DNA of 64,000 nt from Symbiodinium natans (GCA_905221605.1 CAJNDS010002591.1:61679-125678); one strand, 5' to 3'; numbered from the stretch's first letter, positions 24,385-35,139 are shown. Notes: generated from the letters alone by a model not told the origin. Made by a program: numbers and translations.

Positions 24385-24563
24385 GGGTTTAGGGTTTAGG
24401 GTTTAGGGTTTAGGGTTTAGGGTTTAGGGTTTAGGGTTTAGGGTTTAGGGTTTAGGGTTTAGGGTTTAGGGGTTAGGGTTTAGGGTTTAGGGTTTAGGGT
24501 TTAGGGTTTAGGGTTTAGGGTTTAGGGTTTAGGGTTTAGGGTTTAGGGTTTAGGGTTTAGGGT
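24385..24563 (+). repeat. (TTTAGGG)n array
   Basis: About 25 heptamers with one GGTTAGGG slip near 24470; adjoins the unique stretch leading to the 54-bp repeat. Confidence 0.97.
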
Positions 24564-24760
24564 TCAGCATCTCAAGTCCGAGCATTCACTAGTCAAGCAG
24601 TTTGTCAAGCGTTGGAAAAAAATCCCACCCACCCAAGAAACCCATAACATTGAGAAAATATAAAGTTCACTCAATACTTTCCCGGTAGGCTTAAAGCTCA
24701 AAGTCCAATTGGGGGCCGATCCTGGGGTCCCCCTCATTTGGGGTGTTTTGGGGGGGCCCC

Positions 24761-25063
24761 GGGTGGAAAAAACCATTTGCCGACGAAGGGGGTCAGGGTT
24801 TAGGGCCCCCCCCGGGTGGAAAAAAACCATTTGCCGACGAAGGGGGTCAGGGTTTAGGGCCCCCCCCGGGTGGAAAAAAAACATTTGCCGACGAAGGGGG
24901 TCAGGGTTTAGGACCCCCCCGGGTGGAAAAAAACCATTTGCCGACGAAGGGGGTCAGGGTTTAGGGCCCCCCCCGGGTGGAAAAAAACCATCTGCCGACG
25001 AAGGGGGTCAGGGTTAGGGCCCCCCCCCGGGTGGAAAAAAACCATTTGCCGACGAAGGTCATT
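24761..25063 (+). repeat. 54-bp tandem repeat, six copies, each with a telomeric heptamer
   Basis: Units begin GGGTGGAAAAAAACC at 24761, 24814, 24868, 24921, 24975 and 25029, spacing 53-54. Each holds TTTGCCGACGAAGG, then GGTCAGGGTTTAGGG, then a C8 run. Frames open on both strands in this stretch follow the 54-base (18-codon) period and are not taken as genes. Confidence 0.92.
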
Positions 25064-25089
25064 AGGGTTTAAATATACATAGTAAAAGA

Positions 25090-25680
25090 GGGTTTAGGGT
25101 TTAGGGTTTAGGGTTTAGGGTTTAGGGTTTAGGGTTTAGGGTTTAGGGTTTAGGGTTTAGGGTTTAGGGTTTAGGGTTTAGGGTTTAGGGTTTAGGGTTT
25201 AGGGTTTAGGGTTTAGGCGTTTAGGGTTTAGGGTTTAGGGTTTAGGGTTTAGGGTTTAGGGTTTAGGGTTTAGGGTTTAGGGTTTAGGGTTTAGGGTTTA
25301 GGGTTTAGGGTTTAGGGTTTAGGGTTTAGGGTTTAGGGTTTAGGGTTTAGGTTAGGGTTTAGGGTTTAGGGTTTAGGGTTTAGGGTTTAGGGTTTAGGGT
25401 TTAGGGTTTAGGGTTTAGGGTTTAGGGTTAGGTTTAGGGTTTAGGGTTTAGGGTTTAGGGTTTAGGGTTTAGGGTTTAGGGTTTAGGGTTTAGGGTTTAG
25501 GGTTTAGGGTTTAGGGTTTAGGGTTTAGGGTTTAGGGTTTAGGGTTTAGGGTTTAGGGTTTAGGGTTTAGGTTGGGTTTCGGGTTTAGGGTTTAGGGTTT
25601 AGGGTTTAGGGCTTAGGGTTTAGGGTTTAGGGTTTAGGGTCTGGGGTCTAGGGTCCAGGGTCTAGGGTTTAGGGCCACTG
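25090..25680 (+). repeat. Longest (TTTAGGG)n array
   Basis: About 590 bp, some 80 heptamers, with a few slipped units (GTTAGGG, GCGTTTAGGG) and a degenerate right end (TCTAGGG, TCCAGGG). Confidence 0.97.
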
Positions 25681-26445
25681 CACCTGCTGAACCGAGAAAA
25701 CAATGGATGTCAAGAAAATCTGTGACCTCGGACACCTTCGGGCACTTTTCTTAACCCCTCAAAAAGGGTGTTTTAGGAAACCCCCATATATCAAGGGGAA
25801 CCTGCAGAAAGCGACTGTGGGCCTTCCAGATTTTCTTGGAGGCGTCGTGAAGCAACTTATGCCCGCCCGTCCTTCCGCTGAAGAGGGCTTGGGGGTCCCA
25901 AGGGTTTAGGGTTTAGGGTTTAGGGTTTAGGGTTTAGGGTTTTTAGGGTTTAGGGTTTAGGGTTTAGGGTTTAGGGTTTAGGGTTTAGGGTTTAGGGTTT
26001 AGGGTTTAGGGTTTAGGGTTTAGGGTTTAGGGTTTAGGGTTTAGGGTTTAGGGTTTAGGGTTTAGGGTTTAGGGTTTAGGGTTCAAGAATTAGGGTTCAG
26101 GCGTTGAGGTGCTGGGGTTTGGGGTCCAGCAAAGGAGTTGCAGGGCTCAGGGTCAGAAGGGCTTTAGGGTTGGGGCTTCGTCGAAAACCCCTGCACCCTA
26201 GATAAATCAGGAAAGCCCCAGCTGAGGGGCCTACAGGCTGGGGGCCCTCAACATCGCGCACAGCCCGGAGTCGTGGCTTTTAGTTTTTGCGGAGGTCCCT
26301 TGCTCCTTCAAACCCAGGGGATTTCAAGCAGAGCCTCCAGACCCTAAACCCTAAACCCTAAACCGTAAACCCTAAACCCTAAACCCTGAACCCTAAACCC
26401 TAAACCCTAAACCCTACACCAAAAAAACACCCCCCACCCCTCGCA

Positions 26446-26512
26446 CCTCTGGGTGAAGACCGGCATGCCCTTCTCAGCACCCGTGCGCCCATAGCTGCCT
26501 CCAGGGGCCGAA
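26446..26512 (-). CDS. Candidate exon
   Basis: Reads GGSYGRTGAEKGMPVFTQRC; donor CAGAG|GTGCGA possible. The AEKGxxxFxxRC pattern recalls the start of cytochrome c, but the CxxCH haem motif is not within the exon, so no family is assigned. CCCTAAA left, TTTAGGG right. Confidence 0.5.
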
Positions 26513-26861
26513 AGTGTAGGGTTTTGGGATTAGGGTGTAGGGTTTCGGGTTTGGAGTTTAGGGTTTAGAGTTTAGGGTTTAGGGTTTAGGGTTCAGGGTT
26601 TAGGGTTTAGGGTTTAGGGTTTAGGGTTCAGGGTTCAGGGTTTAGGGTTTAGGGTTTAGGGTCGTTTAGGGTTTAGGGTTTAGGGTTTAGGGTTTAGGGT
26701 TTAGGGTTTAGGGTTTAGGGTTTAGGGTTTAGGGGGGTTTAGGGGGGTTTAGGGGGGTTTAGGGGGGTTTAGGGGGGTTTAGGGTTTAGGGTGCAACTTC
26801 AGTCCACCGAAGACCCTGAACCCTTAACCCCTGAAACTTATTCACACATTCAACCATAAAC

Positions 26862-26966
26862 CTTGGGATGTTCCCCTGAAACAAACATTCCTTCATAGGG
26901 ACTGTAGTACCCCTATCATAATCCCTGTTGCGGACTGCTATATGTAATAAGGGGGAACATCCCAAG
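26862..26966. mobile_element. MITE-like element, family 2, 105 bp
   Basis: Perfect 15-bp terminal inverted repeats CTTGGGATGTTCCCC / GGGGAACATCCCAAG. Diverged relatives at about 9500-9620, 12838-12925, 17725-17885, 29352-29415 and 59795-59890, sharing GGGATGTTCCCC, GGACTGT and AATCCCTATTA-like interiors. Lies inside a TTTAGGG/CCCTAAA (intron-type) island. Confidence 0.85.
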
Positions 26967-27096
26967 TTACGTACCTGATAAACCCCGATGTGACATGTCA
27001 GTACCTAAACCCTAAACCCTAAACCCTAAACCCTAAACCCTAAAACCTAAACCCTAAACTGCGCCGTTCTCACCCCTACACGTTGCCGCATCTCAC

Positions 27097-27159
27097 CGCC
27101 TTCGGCGGCGCCCAGGTTGTCGATGAAGAAACCCCAAGACCGCTGCTCCTGGCGCCGTG
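27097..27159 (-). CDS. Candidate exon, GT-AG
   Basis: Reads QEQRSWGFFIDNLGAAEGG between acceptor AAGAATAG| (27160-27162) and canonical donor GGCG|GTGAGA (27092-27096). CCCTAAA on both sides. Confidence 0.6.
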
Positions 27160-27275
27160 CTATTCTTGAAGGATCTTTCTAGAACACCCTATACCCAGTA
27201 CCCTATACACTAAACCCTAAACCCTAAACCCTAAACCCTAAACCCTAAACCCTCCCTACAACCCTACCCGCCGCA

Positions 27276-27366
27276 GGCTGGGCCAACTTCCGCTGTCCTT
27301 GCTGCGATCCAAGTACTTGCGGTTGGCGACCTGAGCATGGTGCTCACTGGAATGCTCAGTCACGGA
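27276..27366. CDS. Candidate exon, strand ambiguous
   Basis: Plus strand: pyrimidine tract and CCGCCGCAG| followed by AGPTSAVLAAIQVLAVGDLS. Minus strand: EHHAQVANRKYLDRSKDSGS, also open. CCCTAAA/TTTAGGG island. The plus acceptor is the better one; local context favours minus. Confidence 0.4.
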
Positions 27367-27750
27367 GGGGTTTAGGGTTTAGGGTTTAGGGGTTTAGGGT
27401 TTAGGGTTTCGGGTTTAGGGTTTCGGGTTTAGGGTTTAGGACCTGGCAAGGTTGGGGAGACAAGGGCCACGGATCTTTGAGAGCCTTTTTATTGCGGTGG
27501 GGAGCCAAGACCCCCAAACCTTTCTAAGATTCTCGCTCCCTCAACATTGACAGCTGAACCAGGGTAACGAAGGGTACGGAACCAGACCCTATGAAGTGTG
27601 GTTTAGGGTTCAGGGTTTAGAGTTTAGGGTTTAGGGTTTAGGGTTTAGGGTTTAGGGTTTAGGGTTTAGGGTTTAGGGTTTAGGGTTGGATGGGAGGCTC
27701 AGGAAGCACCACCAAGGAGCGAGGCGCTGCACGTTGTTACTCAAGCTCAC

Positions 27751-27771
27751 CTCGCCATGGATCTGAATCTC
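27751..27771 (-). CDS. Candidate 21-nt micro-exon
   Basis: EIQIHGE between acceptor GGCCGCAG| (27772-27774) and canonical donor |GTGAGC (27745-27750). The frame stays open past the donor to about 27690, so a longer exon is possible. Confidence 0.4.
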
Positions 27772-27962
27772 CTGCGGCCGAGATTTCTTATTAGGCTAAG
27801 CGGGTTGGCGATGTGGATTGCGGGCTAGAAAGTTCCGAAGCGCTGCGTACAGCAATGGAACCAAACATAACCAAACCTCTCCACAATGCAAGACTTCTGC
27901 CCAACGCATGGCTGTGCGATTCACAGCTTCCCCAAAAGTAGCCACTGCAAGTCGATATATTC

Positions 27963-28090
27963 TTGGCTGCACTTAGGAGGGTAGTAAAAAAATCGAACTT
28001 TTAGCTGCCTTATTAAGAAAGCCAATAAACCCAAAAAAGCTAAGGATCTAAAGTTACAGTAAAGCACCACAAAGTATAGCCTCCGCTGCG
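27963..28090. repeat. Dispersed ~125-bp repeat, copy 1
   Basis: TTGGCTGCACTTAGGAGGGTA, TTTTAGCTGCCTTA, AAGGATCTAAAGTTACAG. Matches 37843-37965 closely, same orientation. No ORF or TIR seen. Confidence 0.7.
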
Positions 28091-28124
28091 CCTTTAAACC
28101 CAAACCGAAGCTCCCTCTGGAAAG

Positions 28125-28184
28125 TTAAGATCGCATGTCCTTGTAGATGCCGACGTTGTTCTCATCGCCAATGATCGGCACATC
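28125..28184 (-). CDS. Candidate terminal exon
   Basis: Reads DVPIIGDENNVGIYKDMRS then TAA, in phase directly after acceptor AATCGCTAG| (28185-28187). Confidence 0.5.
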   Translation of the reverse strand, partial: DVPIIGDENNVGIYKDMRS

Positions 28185-28728
28185 CTAGCGATTGCCGGGA
28201 CACAAAGGTTTAGGGTTTAGGGTTCAGGGTTTAGGGTTTAGAGTAGGGTTTAGGGTTAGGGTTTAGTTTTTAGGGTTTAGGGTTCAGGGTTTAGGGTTTA
28301 TGGTTTATAGGGTTTAGGGAAGCCCCTAAACCCCCCTGACGCCCCTCAAGCCCTGACAACTGGGACCTGGAGTCTTAGGAGGCGGAATGCGGAAGGGGCT
28401 GGGGCTTCAAAGGTTTGGGGTTTAGGGTTTAGGATTTAGGGTTCATCGGTTTTGGGTTTAGGGTTTAGGGTTTAGGCTTTAGGGTTCAGGGTTCAGGGCT
28501 TAGCAGACTGGTGAACATACCCGCTGAAAATCCAGCGTTTTTGGGATGGGTACACCCCGGGCCCTCTGAGAAGGTCCTCTCGCTACAACCACCTCAAACC
28601 TGCACGCCTTCTGTGGCGGGGAATGCCTGCTAAACCCTAAACCCAAAAACCCTAAACCCTTAGCCTTGAACCCTAAACCCTAAACACTAAACCTCAAGCG
28701 GCCCTCGACCCAAAACCCCTGGTTGCAG

Positions 28729-28800
28729 GCGATGCGGCCGCCCGCACTTTGCCATCGGGCATGCCGGGCCAACTGGCGAAGGACCGGCGCCCGAAAACAG
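28729..28800. CDS. Candidate exon, strand ambiguous
   Basis: In a CCCTAAA/TTTAGGG island. Plus, after TTGCAG|: GDAAARTLPSGMPGQLAKDR. Minus: VFGRRSFASWPGMPDGKVRA. Both open. Confidence 0.35.
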
Positions 28801-29130
28801 GAGCCTGTTGTTTAGGGTTTAGGGTATTGGGTTGAGGGTTGAGGGTTTAGGGTTTGGGGTTTAGGGTTTAGGGTTTAGGGTTTAGGGCTTAGGGGTGTTG
28901 GTTTTCGGGCTTTTGGGGCCTTGCAGACATCGGGTTCAGGGCTTGAAAGTTCAAGGGAGCACATGGGATTTGAAGGCACCGTTTCAGCCCTAACCCCCCA
29001 CCCCCCCAACACATGTTGGGGGCCCACGACGCAATTTTGGGAGCAAAGACCCCACCCTCCAACACGCAAAACCCGAAAAACTTGAGAGCTCTAAACCCTA
29101 AACCCTAAACCCTAAACCCTGAACCCTAAA

Positions 29131-29214
29131 AGCCGAAGGCCTTGTTCTTGAAGTTCGGGCCGAAGTTGAAAGAGGCCCTGCCCCGCAGAGACATGGCCGG
29201 GTAGAAGGCCAGGC
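29131..29214 (-). CDS. SPRY-domain exon
   Basis: Reads FYPAMSLRGRASFNFGPNFK after acceptor CATTTGCCAG| (29215-29217). The FYPAxSL...FNFGxxFK pattern is the conserved C-terminal part of SPRY domains (Ash2, RanBP9 and related proteins), which bind peptides. Which SPRY family is not decided. CCCTAAA left, TTTAGGG right. Confidence 0.7.
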
Positions 29215-29604
29215 CTGGCAAATGAGGAGGAGGAAGGCTTGAGGGCCTATAGGGTTTAGGGTTTAGGGTTTGGGGTTTAGGGTTTAGGGTTTAGGGTTTA
29301 GGGTTTAGGGTTTAGGGTTTAGGGTTTAGGGTCTAAGGTTTAGGGATGACGGCTTGGGATTCTAATCGGGGGTACTACCATCGCTGCTAAGGACTGTTCG
29401 TATAAGGGGGAGCATAGGGTGCCCCTGCGGGTTGTTTGTGGAAAAGCGCTTTTTTGACCTAAACCCTAAACCCTAAACCCTAAACCCTAAACCCTAAACC
29501 CTAAACCCTAAACCCTAAACCCTAAACCCTAAACCCTCAAGCCAGACTTCGAGGGGCGCTGCTCTGTGGGTTGCTGGGGATGGCGGACTTGGCTGTTGTT
29601 TCAT

Positions 29605-29915
29605 GGGTTCCCCTACTACCCCCCCTCTATACTTCCCTATACGGTTTAGGGTTTATAGGGTTTAGGGTTTAGGGTTTAGGGTTTAGGGTTTAGGGTTTAA
29701 GGTTTAGGGTTTAGGGTTTAGGGTTTAGGGTTTAGGGTTTAGGGTTTAGGGTTGAGGGTTTAGGGTTTAGGGTTTAGGGTTTAGGGGTTTCCGGTTTAGG
29801 GTTTAGTACCCCCCCTAGGTACCCCCTTAAATGACCTGAAGTAGGCTTCATTATCCTCAAATATGGAGGGGAGCCTAGGGGGGTTGTAGTATAGAGGGGG
29901 GTAGTAGGGAGGATT
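29605..29915. mobile_element. MITE-like element, family 6, split by a TTTAGGG array
   Basis: Right end CCTAGGGGGG...AGAGGGGGGTAGTAGGG (29868-29912) is the inverted complement of a left end CTACTACCCCCCCTCTATA (29613-29632) joined to CCCCCCCTAGGTACCCCC (29812-29829), the two left pieces being separated by about 160 bp of TTTAGGG array. Confidence 0.7.
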
Positions 29916-30376
29916 CAGGGGCGGCGGAGCTCAGGAGTTTAGGGGCTAAGTGTCCAGGAGTTAAGCTAAAGAACTCAGGGTATAGGTTTAGGATTTAGCT
30001 TGAGGGTTTAGGGTTTAGGGTTTAGGGTTTAGGGTTTAGGGTTTAGGGTTTAGGGTTTAGGGTTTAGGTTTTGCTCAAGAGTTTAGGGGCTGAAGGCCCA
30101 GGAGTTAAAGAATTTAGGCGATCAGGGCTGAGGAGTTGAGTGAGGTGAGCTATCGAAGTTCAGAAGCTTCGCGTTTTGCCGCTTCGGACTTAGGATTCCG
30201 GTATCGACTGCGTATAGAAGCCCTGCCTACCCCCTCTAGCCCCTCTCCGCTGTGTTGCGCTGGAGCTCAGAAAGCTTTGCAGCATCACCGTGCTAAATCC
30301 TAAACCCTAAACCCTAAACCCTAAACCCTAAACCCTAAACCCTAAACCCCTAAACCCTAAACCCTACGATCCTAGC

Positions 30377-30450
30377 CTTTCGGGATCGCATCCGGTCCAA
30401 AGGTCGGCGTCTTCTCGTCATCCCACTCCCCATCGGAGGCCACCCAGATC
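30377..30450 (-). CDS. Candidate exon with GC donor
   Basis: Reads IWVASDGEWDDEKTPTFGPD after acceptor CGAGACAG| (30451-30453); 3' border AAAG|GCTAGG would be a GC donor, a class dinoflagellates use. CCCTAAA left, TTTAGGG right. Confidence 0.6.
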
Positions 30451-30501
30451 CTGTCTCGGGCATTTTGGCGCGTTTTGGGTGTCAGGGTTTAGGGTTTAGG
30501 G

Positions 30502-30541
<40 letters not shown>

Positions 30542-30885
30542 TACTTACTTATTTATCGATTTATATTTATGTATATATATACATGTATATTTCTATTCTT
30601 TTTTATTCTTTTAACATTTACTGATATACACAAGCATGTATTCTATCGCAGTCCGTATATTCCTTGGCAAAAAAGTCAATCCTTCAGGTCGGCCCTCCTT
30701 AACCCTGAACCTAAGCCCCCAAAACCGGGCGGTGGCTTGGAGGAGGACTTCGAGGAGAATCCCACGCTTCCTAGCCCTCTCTGATGCTTCAGTTCTTTGC
30801 TTAGTTTCATGAACTCGCTGCATTAACAATTCATCATCACAATCATAATCATAAAAACAATAACCGTAATAACAATAAGAAGAAG

Positions 30886-30995
30886 AATGAGAGTAACAAT
30901 GAGAATAAGAATAAGAATAAGAATAAGAATAAGAATAAGCATAAGAATAAGAATCATAATAATAAGAAGAAGAACAACAATAGTAGTGATAATCA
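30886..30995 (+). repeat. AAGAAT-rich hexamer/trinucleotide tract
   Basis: GAATAA/AATAAG repeats with AATAATAAG interruptions. A similar ATAATCATAATGATC tract lies at 37255-37322, and AT-rich TATATA tracts at 6673-6692 and 30503-30600. Confidence 0.9.
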
Positions 30996-31253
30996 TCAAC
31001 CTCATCTTAGGGTGGCCCGATATCCGCCACCTCAAGCCTGGAAGCCACCGGAAGCCCCTACACCCGGATTTGGAGTCTTGAGCTTCACAGAGTTGTGCGT
31101 AAAGAGCCGTTGAAAATTATTGGTGATTAGGTTCCCTTATCAGGGAAGAAGGGAAATTAACAGTTGTCATCCCAAAGCACAAAGACCGCGACCATCCCCT
31201 CAAAACACCGTGCCAGGCACATGCGCGAGTCGACGTCGATGGCCAGGCCTCGT

Positions 31254-31359
31254 CTCTTCTTCTTCTTCTTCTTCTTCTTCTTCTTCTTCTTCTTCTTCTT
31301 CTTCTTCTTCTTCTTCTTCTTCTTCTTCTTCTTCTTCTTCTTCTTCTTCTTCTTCTTCT
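31254..31359 (+). repeat. (TTC)n microsatellite, ~35 copies
   Basis: Perfect CTT/TTC tract followed by a (CT)n tract to about 31394. Open frames through it (poly-Phe, poly-Ser, poly-Arg) are artefacts. Confidence 0.98.
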
Positions 31360-31982
31360 GCAGGGCATGGGGGCTCGTCTCTCTCTCTCTCTCCTCTCCT
31401 TATCTCTCTTGCTCTCTCCCTGTCTCCCTCCCTAAACCCTAAACCCTAAACCCTAAACCCTAAACCCTAAACCCTAAACCCTAAACCCTAAACCCTAAAC
31501 CCTAAACCCTAAACCCTAAACCCACCCTCCCTCTCCAGAAACAAAAAAAGGTGGGGGCGGGGGACTCGGGCCGTCAGGTGCTGTTGGAGTCCTAAGGTCT
31601 GGGGAGCTGAACCCAGGAGCTGCAACTGACTTGGAGGTTCATGGTTCTTATTAACCCCAAACCCGAAACCCCAAACCCTAAACCCTGAAACCCTAAACCC
31701 CGAAACCCTAAACCCCAAACCCGAAACCCTAACCAATGATAACTGTACTTATAACCCACTTATAAGCTCCTTAAGTGCCCCAGTATGGTTAGAAGTACAG
31801 GTATAAGTACAGATACAGTTGGTTGATGAATGCCATGAGCCACCAAGTAGGGCTAACAGCGACGCCTTAAGGCCTCGGATGGTTTCGACATGAGGTACGT
31901 GGCTTTTGCAGCCCCAACACCTAAGTGAAGAGCTCTTGCCACGCAAAAGCCTTAAGACTCAGATCCTGAGCCCCTGGAAACC

Positions 31983-32055
31983 CTGCAAGTTATAGTATGT
32001 CTAGAAAGGGACCATAAGGGAATACGGTTTGAAATTATTCCGACCCCTGCATTAG
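31983..32055. repeat. Dispersed short repeat, family 5
   Basis: Core AAAGGGACCATAAGGGAAT ... ATTCCGACCCCT. Relatives at about 7793-7890 (reverse), 9338-9415, 10247-10312, 34165-34235 (reverse), 39884-39955 and 60485-60555. About 60-90 bp, no ORF; ends not resolved. Confidence 0.65.
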
Positions 32056-32372
32056 AGGGTTCATTTAGGGGCTTGGGGGGTTTCGGAGCACCTGCTTTGA
32101 TTTGGGGCGGCGTGGGGGCGGGGGGGGGCAGGGGGCAAGTGCACTTTGGCAAATTCTGCTTCACCCCCCTTTGAAGTCACGTGGGCCACTGGGTAGCACG
32201 TGGGCATTTGAGCTTCTCTGGAGCGCCATCAGACTCCACCGACAAAGCATCTGATCACCGAGCCCAGTACGGCAACCCTCAACCCATCAAACAAGCCCTA
32301 AACCCTAAACCCTAAACCCTAAACCCTAAACCCTAAACCCTAAACCCTAAACCCCAAAACAGAACCCCTCAC

Positions 32373-32441
32373 AACGTCGAGAAGCCTACGACCACGTCGC
32401 GCTCCAGCTGCTTTGGGTTGTGGGCGGCTGAAGGCCAATAC
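32373..32441 (-). CDS. Candidate exon, GT-AG
   Basis: Reads YWPSAAHNPKQLERDVVVGF. Acceptor CGTCCAG| (32442-32444), canonical donor |GTGAGG (32367-32372). CCCTAAA left, TTTAGGG right. Confidence 0.6.
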
Positions 32442-33297
32442 CTGGACGTCGGACTTGGGGGCTTCAGGGTTTAGGGGTTTAGGGGTTTAGGGTTTAGGGG
32501 TTTAGGTTTCAGGGTTTAAGGTTTAGGGTTGAAGGTTGAGAGTTCGGAGCATATAGGGTTTAGGCTGAGAGGTGTCGGTCGGACTTCAAGGTCCTGTAGG
32601 GTTAACGGCTGCTCACCCAACGGCGAAGGAGAACTTCTGCGAGTCTACCTCTGAAGGCAAGGCTCCCAACGCAACAACCCACAAAGCCCTACTAGGTCGC
32701 TAACCTTCAACCCTAAACCCTAAACCCTAAACCCTAAACCCTAAACCCTAAACCCTAAACAAACAGGCAAAAAGGAACAAAGCAAAAGCAAGGAGGATTT
32801 GGGGGGAAAGAGCCCCTGGGCGCCTGTTCCAGGGCATCTTGTTGCCGGAATGCCATCCTCGAATCGGTCTGGGGTTTAGGGTTTAGGCTTTAGGGGTTTA
32901 GGGTTTAGGGTTTAGGGTTTAGGGTTTCGGGTGTAGGGTGTAGGGTTTAGGGGCTTAGGGTTTTTGAGTTCAGTGCTTTGGATGTAGTTGGGTACCTGGC
33001 ATGATGTTCAGGAATGCTTCAGGTTCAAAGCTTAGATACTTCGGGCCTTCCAGGTGTTCGGTCCGGAGAGCACGAGAATGACAAAGAGGCTTGGCAGCCC
33101 ATGTTACAATAAGAGCACCCTTTGGGGTTGGGTACTTCATAGGCACCTCGAACCAAAAAAAAGGTGAAAGGGTACCTCAAGGCTACCAAGGAGGTGGGGA
33201 AGTGGGATGAGAGTAGACCCCCCTAAACCCTAAACCCTAAACCCTAAACCCTAAACCCTAAACCCTAAACCCTAAACCCTAAACCCTAAACCCCTGC

Positions 33298-33400
33298 ATC
33301 TTCCAAGCTTCGGAGTGCGTGCTGCCCGTCCACCGCCCAGCCATCGTCGTCGTCACCAACTCCGCCGGTGTAGCCCGCCGTCTTCGGCGCAATGACGAAC
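33298..33400 (-). CDS. Candidate exon
   Basis: Reads FVIAPKTAGYTGGVGDDDDG then WAVDGQHALR after acceptor CGTGTTACAG| (33401-33403). The plus strand is also partly open. CCCTAAA on the left; a MITE-like element on the right. Confidence 0.55.
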
Positions 33401-33424
33401 CTGTAACACGGTAGAAAAATGGGT

Positions 33425-33516
33425 GGGGTTTCGATATTTGGGTTACCTTATTTGGGGTCCTTATTACGAGGGCTTGGGATCTGGATTAGGGGGTCCATTT
33501 ATGATCGTAAAACCCC
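33425..33516. mobile_element. MITE-like element, family 4, 92 bp
   Basis: Imperfect terminal inverted repeats GGGGTTTCGAT / ATCGTAAAACCCC around ACCTTATTTGGGGTCCTTA. Relatives at about 10500-10592 (reverse), 40543-40625 (reverse), 45783-45865 and 43005-43075. Confidence 0.7.
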
Positions 33517-33865
33517 AAATCACCACCCTGAGACACCGAAGGTTAAACCCCTAGTGACTCCTAGTCGTGCTCGCAGCTTCTGATGCCAAGGGGCCTGTTC
33601 GACAGAAAGCCGACCTTGGTGTGAGGCAGCTCAGGATACTACACTTCCTTCCGCAGCACCGCGGGAGCATGCGCAAGCATCTCAACCCACCCACAACCCG
33701 AACGGAGCCCGAAGTTCAGCCCTGCACCCTGGACGCCCAACTGTTGAAACCCCTTATTACCCGAAACCCTAAACCCTAAACCCTGAACCCTAAACCCTAA
33801 ACCCTAAACCCTAAACCCTACCATAAACCCTAAACCCTAAACCCTAAACCCCAAACCCGAAACCT

Positions 33866-33985
33866 GAATCCTCAACTGCGCGCAGAGGGGCCTGAGGGGC
33901 CATGCACCCACGGTTCAGCTCCACCTCGAAGTAGTAGCCTGGCAATCCCAATTCAGCACGGAAAGCCTCGATCCTTGACCTTCGA
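33866..33985 (-). CDS. Candidate exon
   Basis: Reads AFRAELGLPGYYFEVELNRG within a 63-codon open frame; possible acceptors are TCGAAG| and others upstream. No family recognised. Confidence 0.5.
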
Positions 33986-34308
33986 CAAAGACCTGGTTTG
34001 GGGTGTAGGGTTTTGGGTGATACCTCAAAAACCACCCAGTCCTAAACTCCAAACCCGCGGCACCCCCAAACCCCACAATGTGAAAAGCACTTTCAAGCCT
34101 CGCTTCTGCAGTACCACGCCGAGACAACCCGATCACTACAGCCTGAACTCATGCTTGGCGCGCGTTGTTCCTATAGGGGTCGGAAGAACTACTAAAATGA
34201 TTCCCTTAAGGTCCCTTTATACGAACTACTTCAAGCCCCTACAGTAAGTCAGTCTTTGGCTTTCTGATGCCTAAACCCTAAACCCTAAACCCTAAACCCT
34301 AAACTAAC

Positions 34309-34375
34309 CCCGGCTTGAGATGGCTCTTCCGCCAGGTCACAGCCCTTCTTCTGCGGCAAGTCCGGGAAGCCCACC
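34309..34375 (-). CDS. Candidate exon
   Basis: Reads VGFPDLPQKKGCDLAEEPSQ after acceptor GCGCTCTCAG| (34376-34378). CCCTAAA left, TTTAGGG right. Confidence 0.55.
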
Positions 34376-35139
34376 CTGAGAGCGCATTTAGGGTTTAGGG
34401 TTTAGGGTTTAGGGTTTAGGGTTTAGGGTTTAGGGTTTAGGGTTTAGGGTTTAGGGTTTAGGGTTTAGGGTTTAGGGTTTAGGGTTTAGGGTTTAGGGTT
34501 TAGGGTTTAGGGTTTTCGGGCCGAAGGCTAGCTCGGGAATTGCTTTTGGGCTTTAGGACTAGGACTCCTTACGCTAGCAGCCGGCGGCATTCGAAGCCAC
34601 CGCAGCCAAGCGAAGTTTCTTGTCACTTCTAGCCGACTCCCAGCCCGTCGTTCCTACAACATGCATTCGCTGAACTCAAGCTGCTTCGGTGCTACCAAGG
34701 TATGTCTGTACAAAGTACACCCAGTCCCAAGGAATTCGTGCTACACCCTACACCCTAAACTGTGGCTCCACCCCTAGGATTTCGAGATCAGAGTTTGGCG
34801 TTGGGATCTGTACCCTATCCTGCCCAGCACCAAGAGCGGTGACACGTGAACCTTTACGCCTTTAAGCCCAAAACCCCAAACCAAAGTCCGAAGCTCCTCA
34901 ACCCCTAACCCATCTCGACCCCTAACCCGTGAGCCCATAATGCAGGAAGACCCCTTGACCCCGGAACCCTAGGACCCTAACCTACTATCTGCTCAAGAAC
35001 CCCCCAAACAATAGAAGTCAACAATCCCTACATAGCCCTTTAAAGGAGGAACATTTGTTTTTATCTGTTGGGGGGTTCCTAAGCCTAAACCCTAAACCCT
35101 ACACCCTAAACCCTAAACCCTAAACCCCCTGCAAATCCC

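Noticed and set aside
24564-25017. Pro/Gly-rich repeat proteins open on both strands
   Set aside because: They follow the 54-bp tandem repeat (18 codons) and exist in several frames at once.
26446-26512. Cytochrome c exon
   Set aside because: Only AEKG...F..RC fits; the second Cys and His of the haem motif are not seen.
31117-31449. Poly-Arg, poly-Ser and poly-Phe proteins
   Set aside because: Translation of a (TTC)n microsatellite in three frames.
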